Source: Prevotellaceae bacterium (lineage in GTDB: Bacteria > Bacteroidota > Bacteroidia > Bacteroidales > UBA932). Taken from it: 8,083 nt of DNA. Positions within the stretch are counted from its first letter, which is position 1; every line of letters begins with the position of its first letter. This document shows positions 1 through 6,653 of this stretch, piece after piece. The position numbers and the translations under genes are program-made. The stretch spans positions 1-8,083 of the forward strand of contig JAIRYH010000048.1 in NCBI GenBank assembly GCA_031267855.1, read 5' to 3'. The notes beneath the pieces were generated by a model. The model was not told where the DNA came from. It ran no database searches and saw nothing but the letters and a program-made list of their open reading frames with translations.

Positions 1-306
1 AACCCCACGTCAATGGTACTGGAAAGCGGTTGCGCCGTCGCCGTCGAAACCGCCCTGCCGGAGCTGGTAGCGGCGATCCTGCGCCGCTATGCACTCCTGC
101 AGCAGGGCGGCATCCAATGCATCGACGACGACTACCGGAGGCGTCTTTACCGGCTGAACGAATGGCACCTGTTTGAAACAGGCAGGCGGCGCTTCCGTGC
201 CCGCATCACGGCTGTGCAACGCAACGGACAGCTCCTCCTGCAGGACGAATCCGGCAAAACAAACGCTTTTGCCTTCAAGGAAATCCGGTTTGTACAATCC
301 CTTTAA
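1..306 (+). CDS. birA: Biotin--[acetyl-CoA-carboxylase] ligase, C-terminal part (5' end outside window)
   Basis: The reading frame is open from base 1 to the TAA at 304-306, so this is the last ~101 residues of a longer gene; the ATG at position 13 is probably internal. Biotin-protein ligase activates biotin with ATP and attaches it to the carrier lysine of biotin-dependent carboxylases in the cytoplasm. The fragment begins with NPTSM followed by a short acidic helix, like the NPTSL segment that follows the catalytic core in Bacteroidota BirA proteins. It then has a helical stretch ending in LYRLNEWH, and a small beta-rich domain with alternating hydrophobics (RARITAVQRNGQLLLQDESG) ending in FAFKEIRFV. 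That matches the C-terminal SH3-like domain of BirA. The catalytic motifs lie upstream of the window and cannot be checked. The family call rests on pattern resemblance, so it is probable rather than certain. Confidence 0.75.
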   Translation, partial: NPTSMVLESGCAVAVETALPELVAAILRRYALLQQGGIQCIDDDYRRRLYRLNEWHLFETGRRRFRARITAVQRNGQLLLQDESGKTNAFAFKEIRFVQSL

Positions 307-359
307 CTTAAAGATTTGACGAGCGGCGATGCTTCCCCGTTCAATATTGAGCAAAATAC

Positions 360-367
360 TATCTTTG
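360..367 (+). promoter_or_regulatory. Possible -7 promoter element before the GH3/serine hydrolase gene
   Basis: TATCTTTG fits the Bacteroidota -7 consensus TAnnTTTG exactly and lies 17 bases before the chosen ATG at 385. Transcription would start near 374, leaving a very short leader. No TTTG is seen at the expected -33 distance, so the promoter is weak or the match is chance. The gene could instead be read through from the upstream birA-like gene, whose stop is only 78 bases away. Confidence 0.35.
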
Positions 368-384
368 CATTCTTTTTCACATTT

Positions 385-3360
385 ATGAAGAAACGCGGAA
401 TTTTTATTATTGCCTGCCTGCTGCTGCCGGCCGTAACCACGGCCCATACGCTCTTCCGGGAGCAAGAGCCAGGGGAACACAGCCCGGAAGAGCGCTGGAT
501 TGATTCCGTCATGAATACCCTCTCGTTGCGGCAGCGCATTGCGCAGCTTTTTATTGTGCCGGTGGAAACCGTTGCGGGGAAAAAAAATAATACCGGCAAA
601 GTCGCCGCACTGATTGACGCAGAGCAAATCGGCGGCGTGATTGTAATGAAAGCGCAGCTGCACTGTTATGCGGAAAATATTAACCGGCTGCAACGCCACA
701 GCCGCCTCCCGCTGCTGGTGGCAATGGACGCCGAATGGGGTGTCGCCATGCGTACCGACAGCGTTCCGGGCTTTCCGCGCCAAATGATGCTGGGCGCGCT
801 CTCCGACAACAACCTGATTGAATCCATGGGCGAGGCCATTGCCGGTCAATGCAGGCGCATGGGCATACACCTCAACTTTGCGCCGGTGGTTGATGTCAAC
901 AACAATCCCGACAATCCGGTCATCAACATCCGCTCGTTCGGGGAGAATCAGTACAATGTCGTGAATAAAAGCAGAGCCTACATGTACGGCTTGCAAAGCC
1001 AGGGCGTGCTGGCATGCCTTAAGCATTTTCCCGGACACGGCGATACGCATCAAGATTCGCACGAACAGCTGCCATCTCTCAATCATTCGCCGCAACGGCT
1101 GGATTCGCTGGAGCTCTACCCGTTCAAGGTACTGATGAAAAGCGGCGCAGATGCGGTGATGGTCGCGCACCTGCAAGTACCCGCCTACGATACGGTAAAA
1201 CGCCCGTCCACCCTGTCGCCCGGCATCGTGGCGCATTTACTGAAAGACAAACTGGAATTCAACGGGCTCATCATTACCGACGCCCTCAACATGAAAGCCA
1301 TAACCGCTGCCATGCAGAAAGACTCCATCGCCCTCTCGGCGCTGCTGGCAGGCAACGACATCCTGCTGATGCCGGACAATGTTTCCCTCTCGATTAATGC
1401 AATAGAACAAGCGATAAAAGAAGAAAAAATATCCGAACACCAGATCAATGCCAAATGCCGGAAAATGCTGGCGGCAAAATACCGGGCGGGCTTGAGCAAT
1501 TATTGCCCGATCAATGAAACAGGACTGGCGGCCGACTTAAATACCCCCGCCGATAAAGCCCTGCGCTACCGGTTGACCGAAAAAGCCTTGACGCTACTCA
1601 GTAACCGGGACAGTTTGCTTCCCCTGCGCCGTCTGGATACCCTCCATATCGCCTACTTGAAAATAGGACAAAATGACGGGCATTTTTTTCAGCAGCAATT
1701 AGCCTGCTATGCCGCCATCGACACTTTTTCCATCCATCCTGCCGCCGGCGCGGATACGTTGCTTGCACTGCGGCAACAACTGGCGCCCTATAACCTGATC
1801 ATCGCCGGATACCACCATACCGACGCGCGGGCGCAGTTCAATTTCGGCGTAGACAGCCTGACAGCACAGTTCATCACCGGGCTTGCAACCGAAAAAAAAG
1901 TTATTCTCGACTTCTTCGGATCGCCTTACGGAATAAAGAAATTTAAAGATTACCGCCATTTAGCCGCACTGATTGTATCGTACAACAATTCGCAATACAG
2001 CCAGGAACGGTCTGCACAACTATTGTTCGGAGGCGTTGCGGCGCAGGGAAGTCTGCCGGTTTCCATAGACAGTTTGTGGACATTTGGGAGCGGCATAAAA
2101 CAGCAAGAAACTACGCGACTACACTATGTCATGCCTGAAGAAATCGGTATTCCGGGCGCACGGCTGGCGGTCATTGACACAATCGTGGCGAAAGCCGTCC
2201 GGCTGCATGCCACGCCGGGAGCGCAAGTCATGGCTGTTTACAGGGGCAATGTTTTTTACCGGCAATCGTTCGGCACACACGCCTACGACAGCCTCCCCGT
2301 CCCTGCGACCCCGGATGACGTGTATGACTGGGCGTCGATTACAAAAATCAGCGCCTCCTTACCGGTGATTATGCACCTCACGGAACAGGAACGCATGAAA
2401 TTAGACGCGCCTTTGCATGAGTATATTCCCGATCTGGAAAACACCAATAAAAGTAATTTAAAAATAGCGGAATTGCTCACGCACAACTCCGGGTTACAAG
2501 CATTTTTACCATTCCAATTATCCTTTTTCCCCGAACCGGAAACAAGCCGCCCGTTAGACGCTTTCTATTTTTCACCTGTCAGCTCCGGCTTGTATCCGTT
2601 GCAGGTAGCCGACAGTTTGTATGCATCACAGGAAGTGGCAAAATTCATACGGAAGCAAATCAATGCTTCTCCCCTGCTCCACCACACCTACCGTTACAGC
2701 GACTGGGGCTTTATATACCTGCAGCAGGCTGTCGAGAACATCACCGGAAAAACGCTCGACCGGTTAGCCGACAGCCTTTTTTTCCACCGTTTGGGCATGT
2801 ACAATACAGGCTTTTTGCCGTTGCGCCGCATCGAAAAGAAACGTATCCCGCCAACTGAAACAGATACCGTATTCCGGATGCAACGCCTGCAGGGAACCGT
2901 CCATGACCCCACTGCGGCGTTGCTGGGCGGCGTGTCGGGGCATGCCGGCGTATTCGGCAATGCCAACGATTTGGCAAAATTACTGCAACTCTATCTCAAC
3001 GGCGGCGCGTATGGCGGCGAACGCTATTTCGGCGACAGCCTTGTCAGGCTTTTCACCGGCTGTTATGCCTGCAACAAAGGCAACCGGCGCGGGCTTGGCT
3101 TCGACAAACCCGAACCCCGCAAAGGAAAACCCAGCCCCATCGGCGATAAATGGTCGCTCGAAAGTTACGGACATTCCGGCTACACCGGCAATCTTTGCTG
3201 GACAGACCCTCAACGCGAACTGATTGTGATTTTCCTTTCTAACCGCAGCTTTCCGAACGACGATAAAAAGCTAAACACCCTGTACACACGTCCGGAAATT
3301 TTCTCGGAATTTGTCAATATTATTGATGAGTTAATCAATGCGGAAAACATGTCAAAATAA
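385..3360 (+). CDS. Exported two-domain GH3 beta-N-acetylglucosaminidase (NagZ-like) / serine beta-lactamase-family hydrolase
   Basis: A 991-residue protein. The ATG at 385 is preferred over the in-frame TTG at 316 because it opens directly on a signal peptide (MKKRGIFIIACLLLPA, cleavage probably after residue ~20-22). Residues ~30-375 are a GH3 domain with the NagZ signature KHFPGHGDTHQDSH at 213-226. In this family the Asp/His pair (here D224/H226) acts as acid/base, and the Asp in GLIITDAL (D299) is the nucleophile. Residues ~393-570 look like a GH3 C-terminal domain, ending in GSLPVS at 555-560. Residues ~586-985 form a class C beta-lactamase-type serine hydrolase with S651-I-T-K654, Y771-S-D773 and H930-S-G932. 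All catalytic motifs seem intact. In Bacillus, NagZ removes GlcNAc from muropeptides and the beta-lactamase-fold amidase AmiE then removes the peptide, so this chain may do both in the periplasm. That pairing is inference; the second domain could instead be an esterase or a peptidase. Confidence 0.9.
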   Translation: MKKRGIFIIACLLLPAVTTAHTLFREQEPGEHSPEERWIDSVMNTLSLRQRIAQLFIVPVETVAGKKNNTGKVAALIDAEQIGGVIVMKAQLHCYAENINRLQRHSRLPLLVAMDAEWGVAMRTDSVPGFPRQMMLGALSDNNLIESMGEAIAGQCRRMGIHLNFAPVVDVNNNPDNPVINIRSFGENQYNVVNKSRAYMYGLQSQGVLACLKHFPGHGDTHQDSHEQLPSLNHSPQRLDSLELYPFKVLMKSGADAVMVAHLQVPAYDTVKRPSTLSPGIVAHLLKDKLEFNGLIITDALNMKAITAAMQKDSIALSALLAGNDILLMPDNVSLSINAIEQAIKEEKISEHQINAKCRKMLAAKYRAGLSNYCPINETGLAADLNTPADKALRYRLTEKALTLLSNRDSLLPLRRLDTLHIAYLKIGQNDGHFFQQQLACYAAIDTFSIHPAAGADTLLALRQQLAPYNLIIAGYHHTDARAQFNFGVDSLTAQFITGLATEKKVILDFFGSPYGIKKFKDYRHLAALIVSYNNSQYSQERSAQLLFGGVAAQGSLPVSIDSLWTFGSGIKQQETTRLHYVMPEEIGIPGARLAVIDTIVAKAVRLHATPGAQVMAVYRGNVFYRQSFGTHAYDSLPVPATPDDVYDWASITKISASLPVIMHLTEQERMKLDAPLHEYIPDLENTNKSNLKIAELLTHNSGLQAFLPFQLSFFPEPETSRPLDAFYFSPVSSGLYPLQVADSLYASQEVAKFIRKQINASPLLHHTYRYSDWGFIYLQQAVENITGKTLDRLADSLFFHRLGMYNTGFLPLRRIEKKRIPPTETDTVFRMQRLQGTVHDPTAALLGGVSGHAGVFGNANDLAKLLQLYLNGGAYGGERYFGDSLVRLFTGCYACNKGNRRGLGFDKPEPRKGKPSPIGDKWSLESYGHSGYTGNLCWTDPQRELIVIFLSNRSFPNDDKKLNTLYTRPEIFSEFVNIIDELINAENMSK

Positions 3361-3477
3361 AATGCGGCAAAGGCAATAAATTACTCCTGCAACAAAAAAT
3401 ATATAAAACCCAATATCAATATATCAGCCTAAAAACAAGCACTTTTAATTCATAAAAAGAAATTATTTGTAATTGTT

Positions 3478-3508
3478 TTTGGCGTTACAAAAAAAATCCC
3501 TAACTTTG
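3478..3508 (+). promoter_or_regulatory. Bacteroides-type promoter of the exbB-exbD-exbD-tonB operon
   Basis: TTTG at 3478-3481 and TAACTTTG at 3501-3508 match the Bacteroidota -33 and -7 consensus elements exactly, with a 19-base spacer containing a run of eight A. Transcription should start near 3515, giving a leader of about 93 bases before exbB. The surrounding 3361-3607 gap is strongly AT-rich. I see no clear rho-independent terminator for the upstream gene in it. Confidence 0.8.
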
Positions 3509-3515
3509 ACGTCAA
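3506..3515. promoter_or_regulatory. Perfect 10-base palindrome over the -7 element and expected start site
   Basis: TTGACGTCAA is an exact inverted repeat that shares its first three bases with the -7 element and reaches the expected +1. A regulator bound there would block polymerase, so it is a plausible operator for the exbB operon. No second copy was seen in the window, and no cognate regulator is encoded here. A 10-base palindrome can also arise by chance. Confidence 0.35.
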
Positions 3516-3561
3516 TTTTTACTAAGACAACTCATTTTAAGTAACAATATCAAGTGATAAA

Positions 3562-3572
3562 TTAAACAATTA
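3562..3572 (+). repeat. Leader repeat TTAAACAATTA, copy 1 (upstream of exbB)
   Basis: This 11-mer lies 35 bases before the exbB ATG, in an A-rich leader lacking a Shine-Dalgarno sequence. The same 11-mer occurs twice before the first exbD (4495-4505 and 4512-4522). A-rich, unstructured leaders are typical of translation initiation in Bacteroidota, so this may be a shared initiation enhancer or simply low-complexity sequence. Confidence 0.5.
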
Positions 3573-3607
3573 ACAAAATAAAAAAATCAAATTTTAAAAT
3601 TATCATT

Positions 3608-4417
3608 ATGAAAAAATCTAAGAACAAAACCGGAAAGAAAGGAATTGGTATTTCAGCTTTTCCCATCATCATTTTATGTTTTGGGTTAGCGTACATTATT
3701 TATCAGTATGTGTACGGTAATCCTGCCAACTTTCAAAATAATGACCCTAATAACCACCCGCTCCCCGGAAATCTGTTGGGCACAATTTATAAAGGTGGCG
3801 TTATTGTACCCGTAATCCAGACATTATTGCTCACCGTATTGGCATTAAGCGTAGAGCGCGCCATAGCATTGAGCAAGGCAAAAGGTAAAAAAAGTTTGCA
3901 GAAATTTGTAGTGGCTGTAAAAGCCGCCCTGGATCATAATGATGTGGAACAAGCCCATGTATTGTGTGATACGCAAAAAGGCAGCGTTGCCAACGTAGTG
4001 AAAAGTTCGTTGAGAACCTATTCCGAAGTTAGCGCCAATGCACAATTAACAAAAGAAGAACGTCAATTAGCGCTCCGCAAAGACTTGGAAGAAGCCACCA
4101 TGCTGGAACTTCCGTCGATGGAACAAAACCTGCCGGTTGTTGCCACCATTACGACATTAGGTACCTTGATGGGACTGCTCGGAACGGTTATCGGGATGAT
4201 CCGGTCATTTGCCGCTCTGGCAGGCGCGGGCGGAACCGACTCTATCGCACTGTCAACCGGTATTTCGGAAGCCTTGGTAAATACGGCATTCGGTATTGCA
4301 ACAGGTGCATGCGCCGTAATATCCTATAACTTCTTCACCACAAAAATCGACGGTATTACTCACAGCATTGACGAAATCGGCGCGTACCTGATACAAACAT
4401 TCTCCGGCGATAAATAA
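3608..4417 (+). CDS. exbB: MotA/TolQ/ExbB proton channel family protein
   Basis: A 269-residue inner-membrane protein, the pentameric proton-channel part of the Ton motor. Four hydrophobic segments are visible at about 14-36, 63-86, 173-203 and 219-243. The last three correspond to the three canonical ExbB helices. The first is an extra N-terminal segment, followed by a short Asn/Pro-rich loop (38-54). The family core is clear: TTLGTLMGLLGTVIGMIRSF at 182-201 and the following helix with GISEALVNTAFGIATG at 218-233; threonines in these two helices line the channel in ExbB. The cytoplasmic region between segments 2 and 3 (~87-172) is helical and charged, as expected. The ATG at 3608 is preceded by an A/T-rich leader and gives a lysine-rich start. 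It is the first gene of the operon, 118 bases before an exbD partner. TolQ or MotA identity is less likely, given the exbD and tonB genes that follow. Confidence 0.93.
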   Translation: MKKSKNKTGKKGIGISAFPIIILCFGLAYIIYQYVYGNPANFQNNDPNNHPLPGNLLGTIYKGGVIVPVIQTLLLTVLALSVERAIALSKAKGKKSLQKFVVAVKAALDHNDVEQAHVLCDTQKGSVANVVKSSLRTYSEVSANAQLTKEERQLALRKDLEEATMLELPSMEQNLPVVATITTLGTLMGLLGTVIGMIRSFAALAGAGGTDSIALSTGISEALVNTAFGIATGACAVISYNFFTTKIDGITHSIDEIGAYLIQTFSGDK

Positions 4418-4419
4418 TT

Positions 4420-4451
4420 GTTGAACGGTTCCTTGCAGCATCGTTGAACGG
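4420..4451 (+). repeat. 9-base direct repeat GTTGAACGG, two copies in the exbB-exbD gap
   Basis: GTTGAACGG occurs at 4420-4428 and 4443-4451. A one-base variant, GTTGTACGG, follows at 4459-4467 and forms the left arm and loop start of the adjacent hairpin. The copies start 23 and 16 bases apart. They may be degenerate duplications or a binding site; no function can be assigned from sequence. Confidence 0.45.
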
Positions 4452-4458
4452 GTGGAAA

Positions 4459-4477
4459 GTTGTACGGACAGTACAAC
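4459..4477 (+). other. Perfect 7-base-pair stem-loop between exbB and the first exbD
   Basis: GTTGTAC (4459-4465) and GTACAAC (4471-4477) are exact complements around the five-base loop GGACA. No U-run follows, so it is not a classical rho-independent terminator. Placed after the exbB stop, it could slow 3' exonucleases, set different exbB and exbD expression levels, or act as a protein-binding site. ExbB is needed in excess over ExbD (five to two in known complexes), which fits a role in differential expression, but this is inference. Confidence 0.5.
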
Positions 4478-4494
4478 GGGTAAGCCCTATACGG

Positions 4495-4522
4495 TTAAAC
4501 AATTACACGATTTAAACAATTA
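4495..4522 (+). repeat. Leader repeat TTAAACAATTA, copies 2 and 3 (upstream of first exbD)
   Basis: Exact copies at 4495-4505 and 4512-4522 are 17 bases apart, followed by a partial third, TTAAACAAA, at 4520-4528. The last full copy ends 13 bases before the exbD ATG. The element is shared with the exbB leader at 3562-3572. No Shine-Dalgarno sequence is present, so these A-rich repeats probably serve as the ribosome loading region. Confidence 0.5.
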
Positions 4523-4535
4523 AACAAACAGCGCG

Positions 4536-5138
4536 ATGAGTAATAAAATAAAAAAGAAATCTACCTTTATTGATATGACTGCCATGAGCGACGTGACAGT
4601 ACTATTGTTGACTTTCTTTATGTTGACCTCTACGTTTGTACAGAAAGAGCCGGTGCAGGTAAACCCGCCGCAATCCGTATCAGAGATCAAAATACCTGAA
4701 ACCAACATCGTATCGGTATTGATAGAACCGAACGGGAAAGTATTTATGTCGTTAGACAAACAGCCCGACCGGTGGGATGTACTGCAAAAGATGGGCGAAT
4801 ATTATAAAATTGAATTTACCGATGAAGAATTGAAAAAATTCAGTTTGCTTCCCTCTTTTGGCGTGCCTATCCGCGGCATGAAAGAATTTCTTGCTCTACC
4901 AACCGACGAGCAGGACAGGATAATTATGAGCTATGGGATTCCATGCGACAGCCTGAATAATGAATTCAAGGAATGGATGCGCAACTCCAAAATAGTCAAC
5001 AAAGATTTGAGCATTGCCATCAAAGCCGACCATGCAACCCCCTACCCTATGATACGAGATATAATGAACACCCTTCAGGACTTACGGGAGAATCGGTATA
5101 ATCTGATTACTTCCCTGAAAGACATGCCTGAAATATAA
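4536..5138 (+). CDS. exbD: ExbD/TolR family biopolymer transport protein, first copy
   Basis: A 200-residue protein with a short basic cytoplasmic N-terminus (MSNKIKKKS), one transmembrane helix (~17-36) and a periplasmic domain. D19 in DMTAMSDVTVLLLTFFML corresponds to the single essential membrane Asp of ExbD that carries protons through the ExbB pore. The periplasmic part starts with the usual strand region (NIVSVLIEPNGKVFMSL, 57-73) and ends with LSIAIKADHATPYPMIRDIM (158-177), matching the ExbD fold. Between them lies an insert of roughly 70 residues (~78-150), so the protein is longer than the ~140-residue E. coli ExbD. Its A-rich leader carries repeats shared with the exbB leader. A second, different exbD follows after 15 bases. 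The insert has no function I recognise. Confidence 0.9.
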   Translation: MSNKIKKKSTFIDMTAMSDVTVLLLTFFMLTSTFVQKEPVQVNPPQSVSEIKIPETNIVSVLIEPNGKVFMSLDKQPDRWDVLQKMGEYYKIEFTDEELKKFSLLPSFGVPIRGMKEFLALPTDEQDRIIMSYGIPCDSLNNEFKEWMRNSKIVNKDLSIAIKADHATPYPMIRDIMNTLQDLRENRYNLITSLKDMPEI

Positions 5139-5153
5139 AAGCATTGAAAGATT

Positions 5154-5819
5154 ATGGCAGAAATTCAAGAAAAAAGCGATAGCGGTAAAAGGGGCAAACA
5201 GAAAAAATTCAATGTCCGCGTAGATTTCACGCCGATGGTGGATATGAACATGTTGCTTATTACCTTTTTCATGCTTTGTACAAGCATGAGCAAGCCGCAA
5301 ACCATGGAAATCGCCATGCCGCGAAAAGACGTCATCGACGATGACATGACCCTGGTCAAAGAGTCTAACGCCGTAACGATTCTATTGGGAAAAAACGACA
5401 AAGTATATTATTACACGGGACGGCTCACGGATGCAGACTATGAAAACCCCGACAAATTAAAGGAAGCTAATTTTTCGGGCGATGAGAACAGTGTCCGGAC
5501 GCTGTTGCTGGGACGCAACAACACGGTGGTACAGCAAATAAAAGATTTGAAAAGACAGAAGGAAAACCTGGAAATTGCAGATTCTACCTATAAAAAACTG
5601 ATAACCGAAGTGAAGAAAAATAAAGACGCGCCGAGGGTTTCCATTAAAGCGTCGGATTTTGCAAACTACAAAAACATGATAGACGCATTGGATGAAATGC
5701 ACATCTGCAACATTGGGGTATATTCAATTGAAGATATTACGCCCGGCGATTTACGCTTGCTGGAAAACCTCACGGGTGCAGGATATGAACCGCAGACTGA
5801 AACAGAAGTAAAACAATAA
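5154..5819 (+). CDS. exbD: ExbD/TolR family biopolymer transport protein, second copy
   Basis: A 221-residue paralogue of the preceding protein. It has a longer basic N-terminus rich in Lys (~1-23), one transmembrane helix (~28-46) and the key membrane Asp as D30 in DFTPMVDMNMLLITFFML. The periplasmic domain opens with NAVTILLGKNDKVYYYTG (72-89) and has a charged, probably coiled-coil insert (~120-157, rich in Lys, Glu and Gln). It then returns to the ExbD core at RVSIKASDFANYKNMIDAL (161-179). The tail (200-221) is short and polar. Only 15 bases separate it from the first exbD, and four bases from tonB, so all are surely cotranscribed. Its sequence differs from the first copy throughout the periplasmic part, which argues for an old duplication with distinct roles, such as heterodimers in one motor or two alternative motors. 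Confidence 0.9.
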   Translation: MAEIQEKSDSGKRGKQKKFNVRVDFTPMVDMNMLLITFFMLCTSMSKPQTMEIAMPRKDVIDDDMTLVKESNAVTILLGKNDKVYYYTGRLTDADYENPDKLKEANFSGDENSVRTLLLGRNNTVVQQIKDLKRQKENLEIADSTYKKLITEVKKNKDAPRVSIKASDFANYKNMIDALDEMHICNIGVYSIEDITPGDLRLLENLTGAGYEPQTETEVKQ

Positions 5820-5823
5820 GAAT

Positions 5824-6636
5824 ATGGCAAAAGACATAAATATAACCGGAAACGAATGGCTGGAACTGGTTTTTGAGAAAAGAAACAAAGCGTATGGCGC
5901 ATATTCCATCCGCAAAAGTTCTACCAAACGCCACTTGCTTGCTTATTTTATAATTATCGTATTTGCCCTGGTGATGATGATTTTTCCGACGGTCATGAAA
6001 TTGATAACGCCTAAAGGAGGCGAAGAAAAAGTGACGGAGGTAACCACCCTGTCCACTATTGCGGAAGTGCCGGAAGAAAATAAAATAGAAAAAATTGAAG
6101 CACCACCACCACCCCCATTAAAAAGTACTATTAAATTTACGGTAACCAAAATCGTGGAAGACGAAAAAGTACCCGATGAAGAAGTGCGCACGATGGAAGA
6201 ATTGACGGAAGTAAAAACCGCCATTTCCGTAGCCGACGTACAGGGCAACGACGACGAAACGGGACAGGATATTGCCGACCTGGAAGAACATAAATTGATC
6301 GTGGACACCGAGCAGGTTTACATGACCGGCGCCGTAGAACAAAATCCCGAATTTCCCGGCGGGTATGCGGCACTGCAAAGATGGATAAAGAACGAATTGC
6401 GCTATCCTGCTGCTGCTGCCGAAATGGGTATTGCCGGAAGGGTGTCCGTCCAGTTTACGGTGGGTAAAGACGGAGCAGTACGCGATATAATAATATTAAG
6501 AGGCGTGGACAGTTCACTGGACAAAGAAGCACTGCGCATCGTGGGGAAAATGCCGAAATGGATCCCGGGTAAACAGGGCGGACAAGCCGTGAACGTTCGC
6601 TTCACTTTACCGATAACATTCCAGTTGCTGCAGTAA
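5824..6636 (+). CDS. tonB: Energy transducer TonB, Bacteroidota type
   Basis: A 270-residue protein that links the ExbB-ExbD motor to outer-membrane TonB-dependent receptors. The cytoplasmic N-terminus (1-37) carries WLELVFEKRNKAYGAYSIRK (12-31), a motif of Bacteroidota TonB proteins and absent from E. coli TonB. One transmembrane helix follows (~38-61). The periplasmic linker (~62-165) has a single proline run (P94-P98) and is otherwise acidic, much less Pro-rich than the Pro-Glu/Pro-Lys linker of E. coli TonB. The C-terminal TonB domain (~170-268) is typical: NPEFPGGYAALQRWI (174-188), then LRYPAAAAEMGIAGRVSVQF, GKDG and ending in VNVRFTLPITFQL. The gene starts four bases after the second exbD stop, so translational coupling is likely. 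No TonB-dependent receptor gene is present in the window, so the substrate is unknown. Confidence 0.95.
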   Translation: MAKDINITGNEWLELVFEKRNKAYGAYSIRKSSTKRHLLAYFIIIVFALVMMIFPTVMKLITPKGGEEKVTEVTTLSTIAEVPEENKIEKIEAPPPPPLKSTIKFTVTKIVEDEKVPDEEVRTMEELTEVKTAISVADVQGNDDETGQDIADLEEHKLIVDTEQVYMTGAVEQNPEFPGGYAALQRWIKNELRYPAAAAEMGIAGRVSVQFTVGKDGAVRDIIILRGVDSSLDKEALRIVGKMPKWIPGKQGGQAVNVRFTLPITFQLLQ

Positions 6637-6653
6637 AAAGGAATACGTCGTTC

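Noticed and set aside
13..15. ATG at 13 as the true start of a small 97-residue gene
   Set aside because: The frame is open upstream to base 1 and the protein resembles only the C-terminal end of BirA, so the start lies outside the window.
316..384. Upstream TTG start for the GH3/serine hydrolase
   Set aside because: The 23 extra residues precede a clean signal peptide beginning at the ATG at 385, would bury it, and overlap a possible -7 promoter element.
10..1236. Long open frame on the - strand (408 codons) opposite birA and the GH3 gene
   Set aside because: It runs antisense to two well-supported genes, has no recognisable domain or export signal, and is rich in His, Arg and Gln as expected of a mirror frame of G+C-rich coding DNA.
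3361..3477. Rho-independent terminator after the GH3/serine hydrolase gene
   Set aside because: Only weak A/T inverted repeats were found; there is no G+C stem followed by a T-run.
4459..4477. Hairpin as a terminator ending the exbB transcript
   Set aside because: No U-tract follows the stem and the next genes belong to the same complex, so read-through is expected.
5943..6308. 121-codon - strand frame opposite tonB
   Set aside because: It lies inside a clear tonB gene and is rich in Ser, Thr and Val as the reverse complement of the acidic linker codons; no independent evidence supports it.
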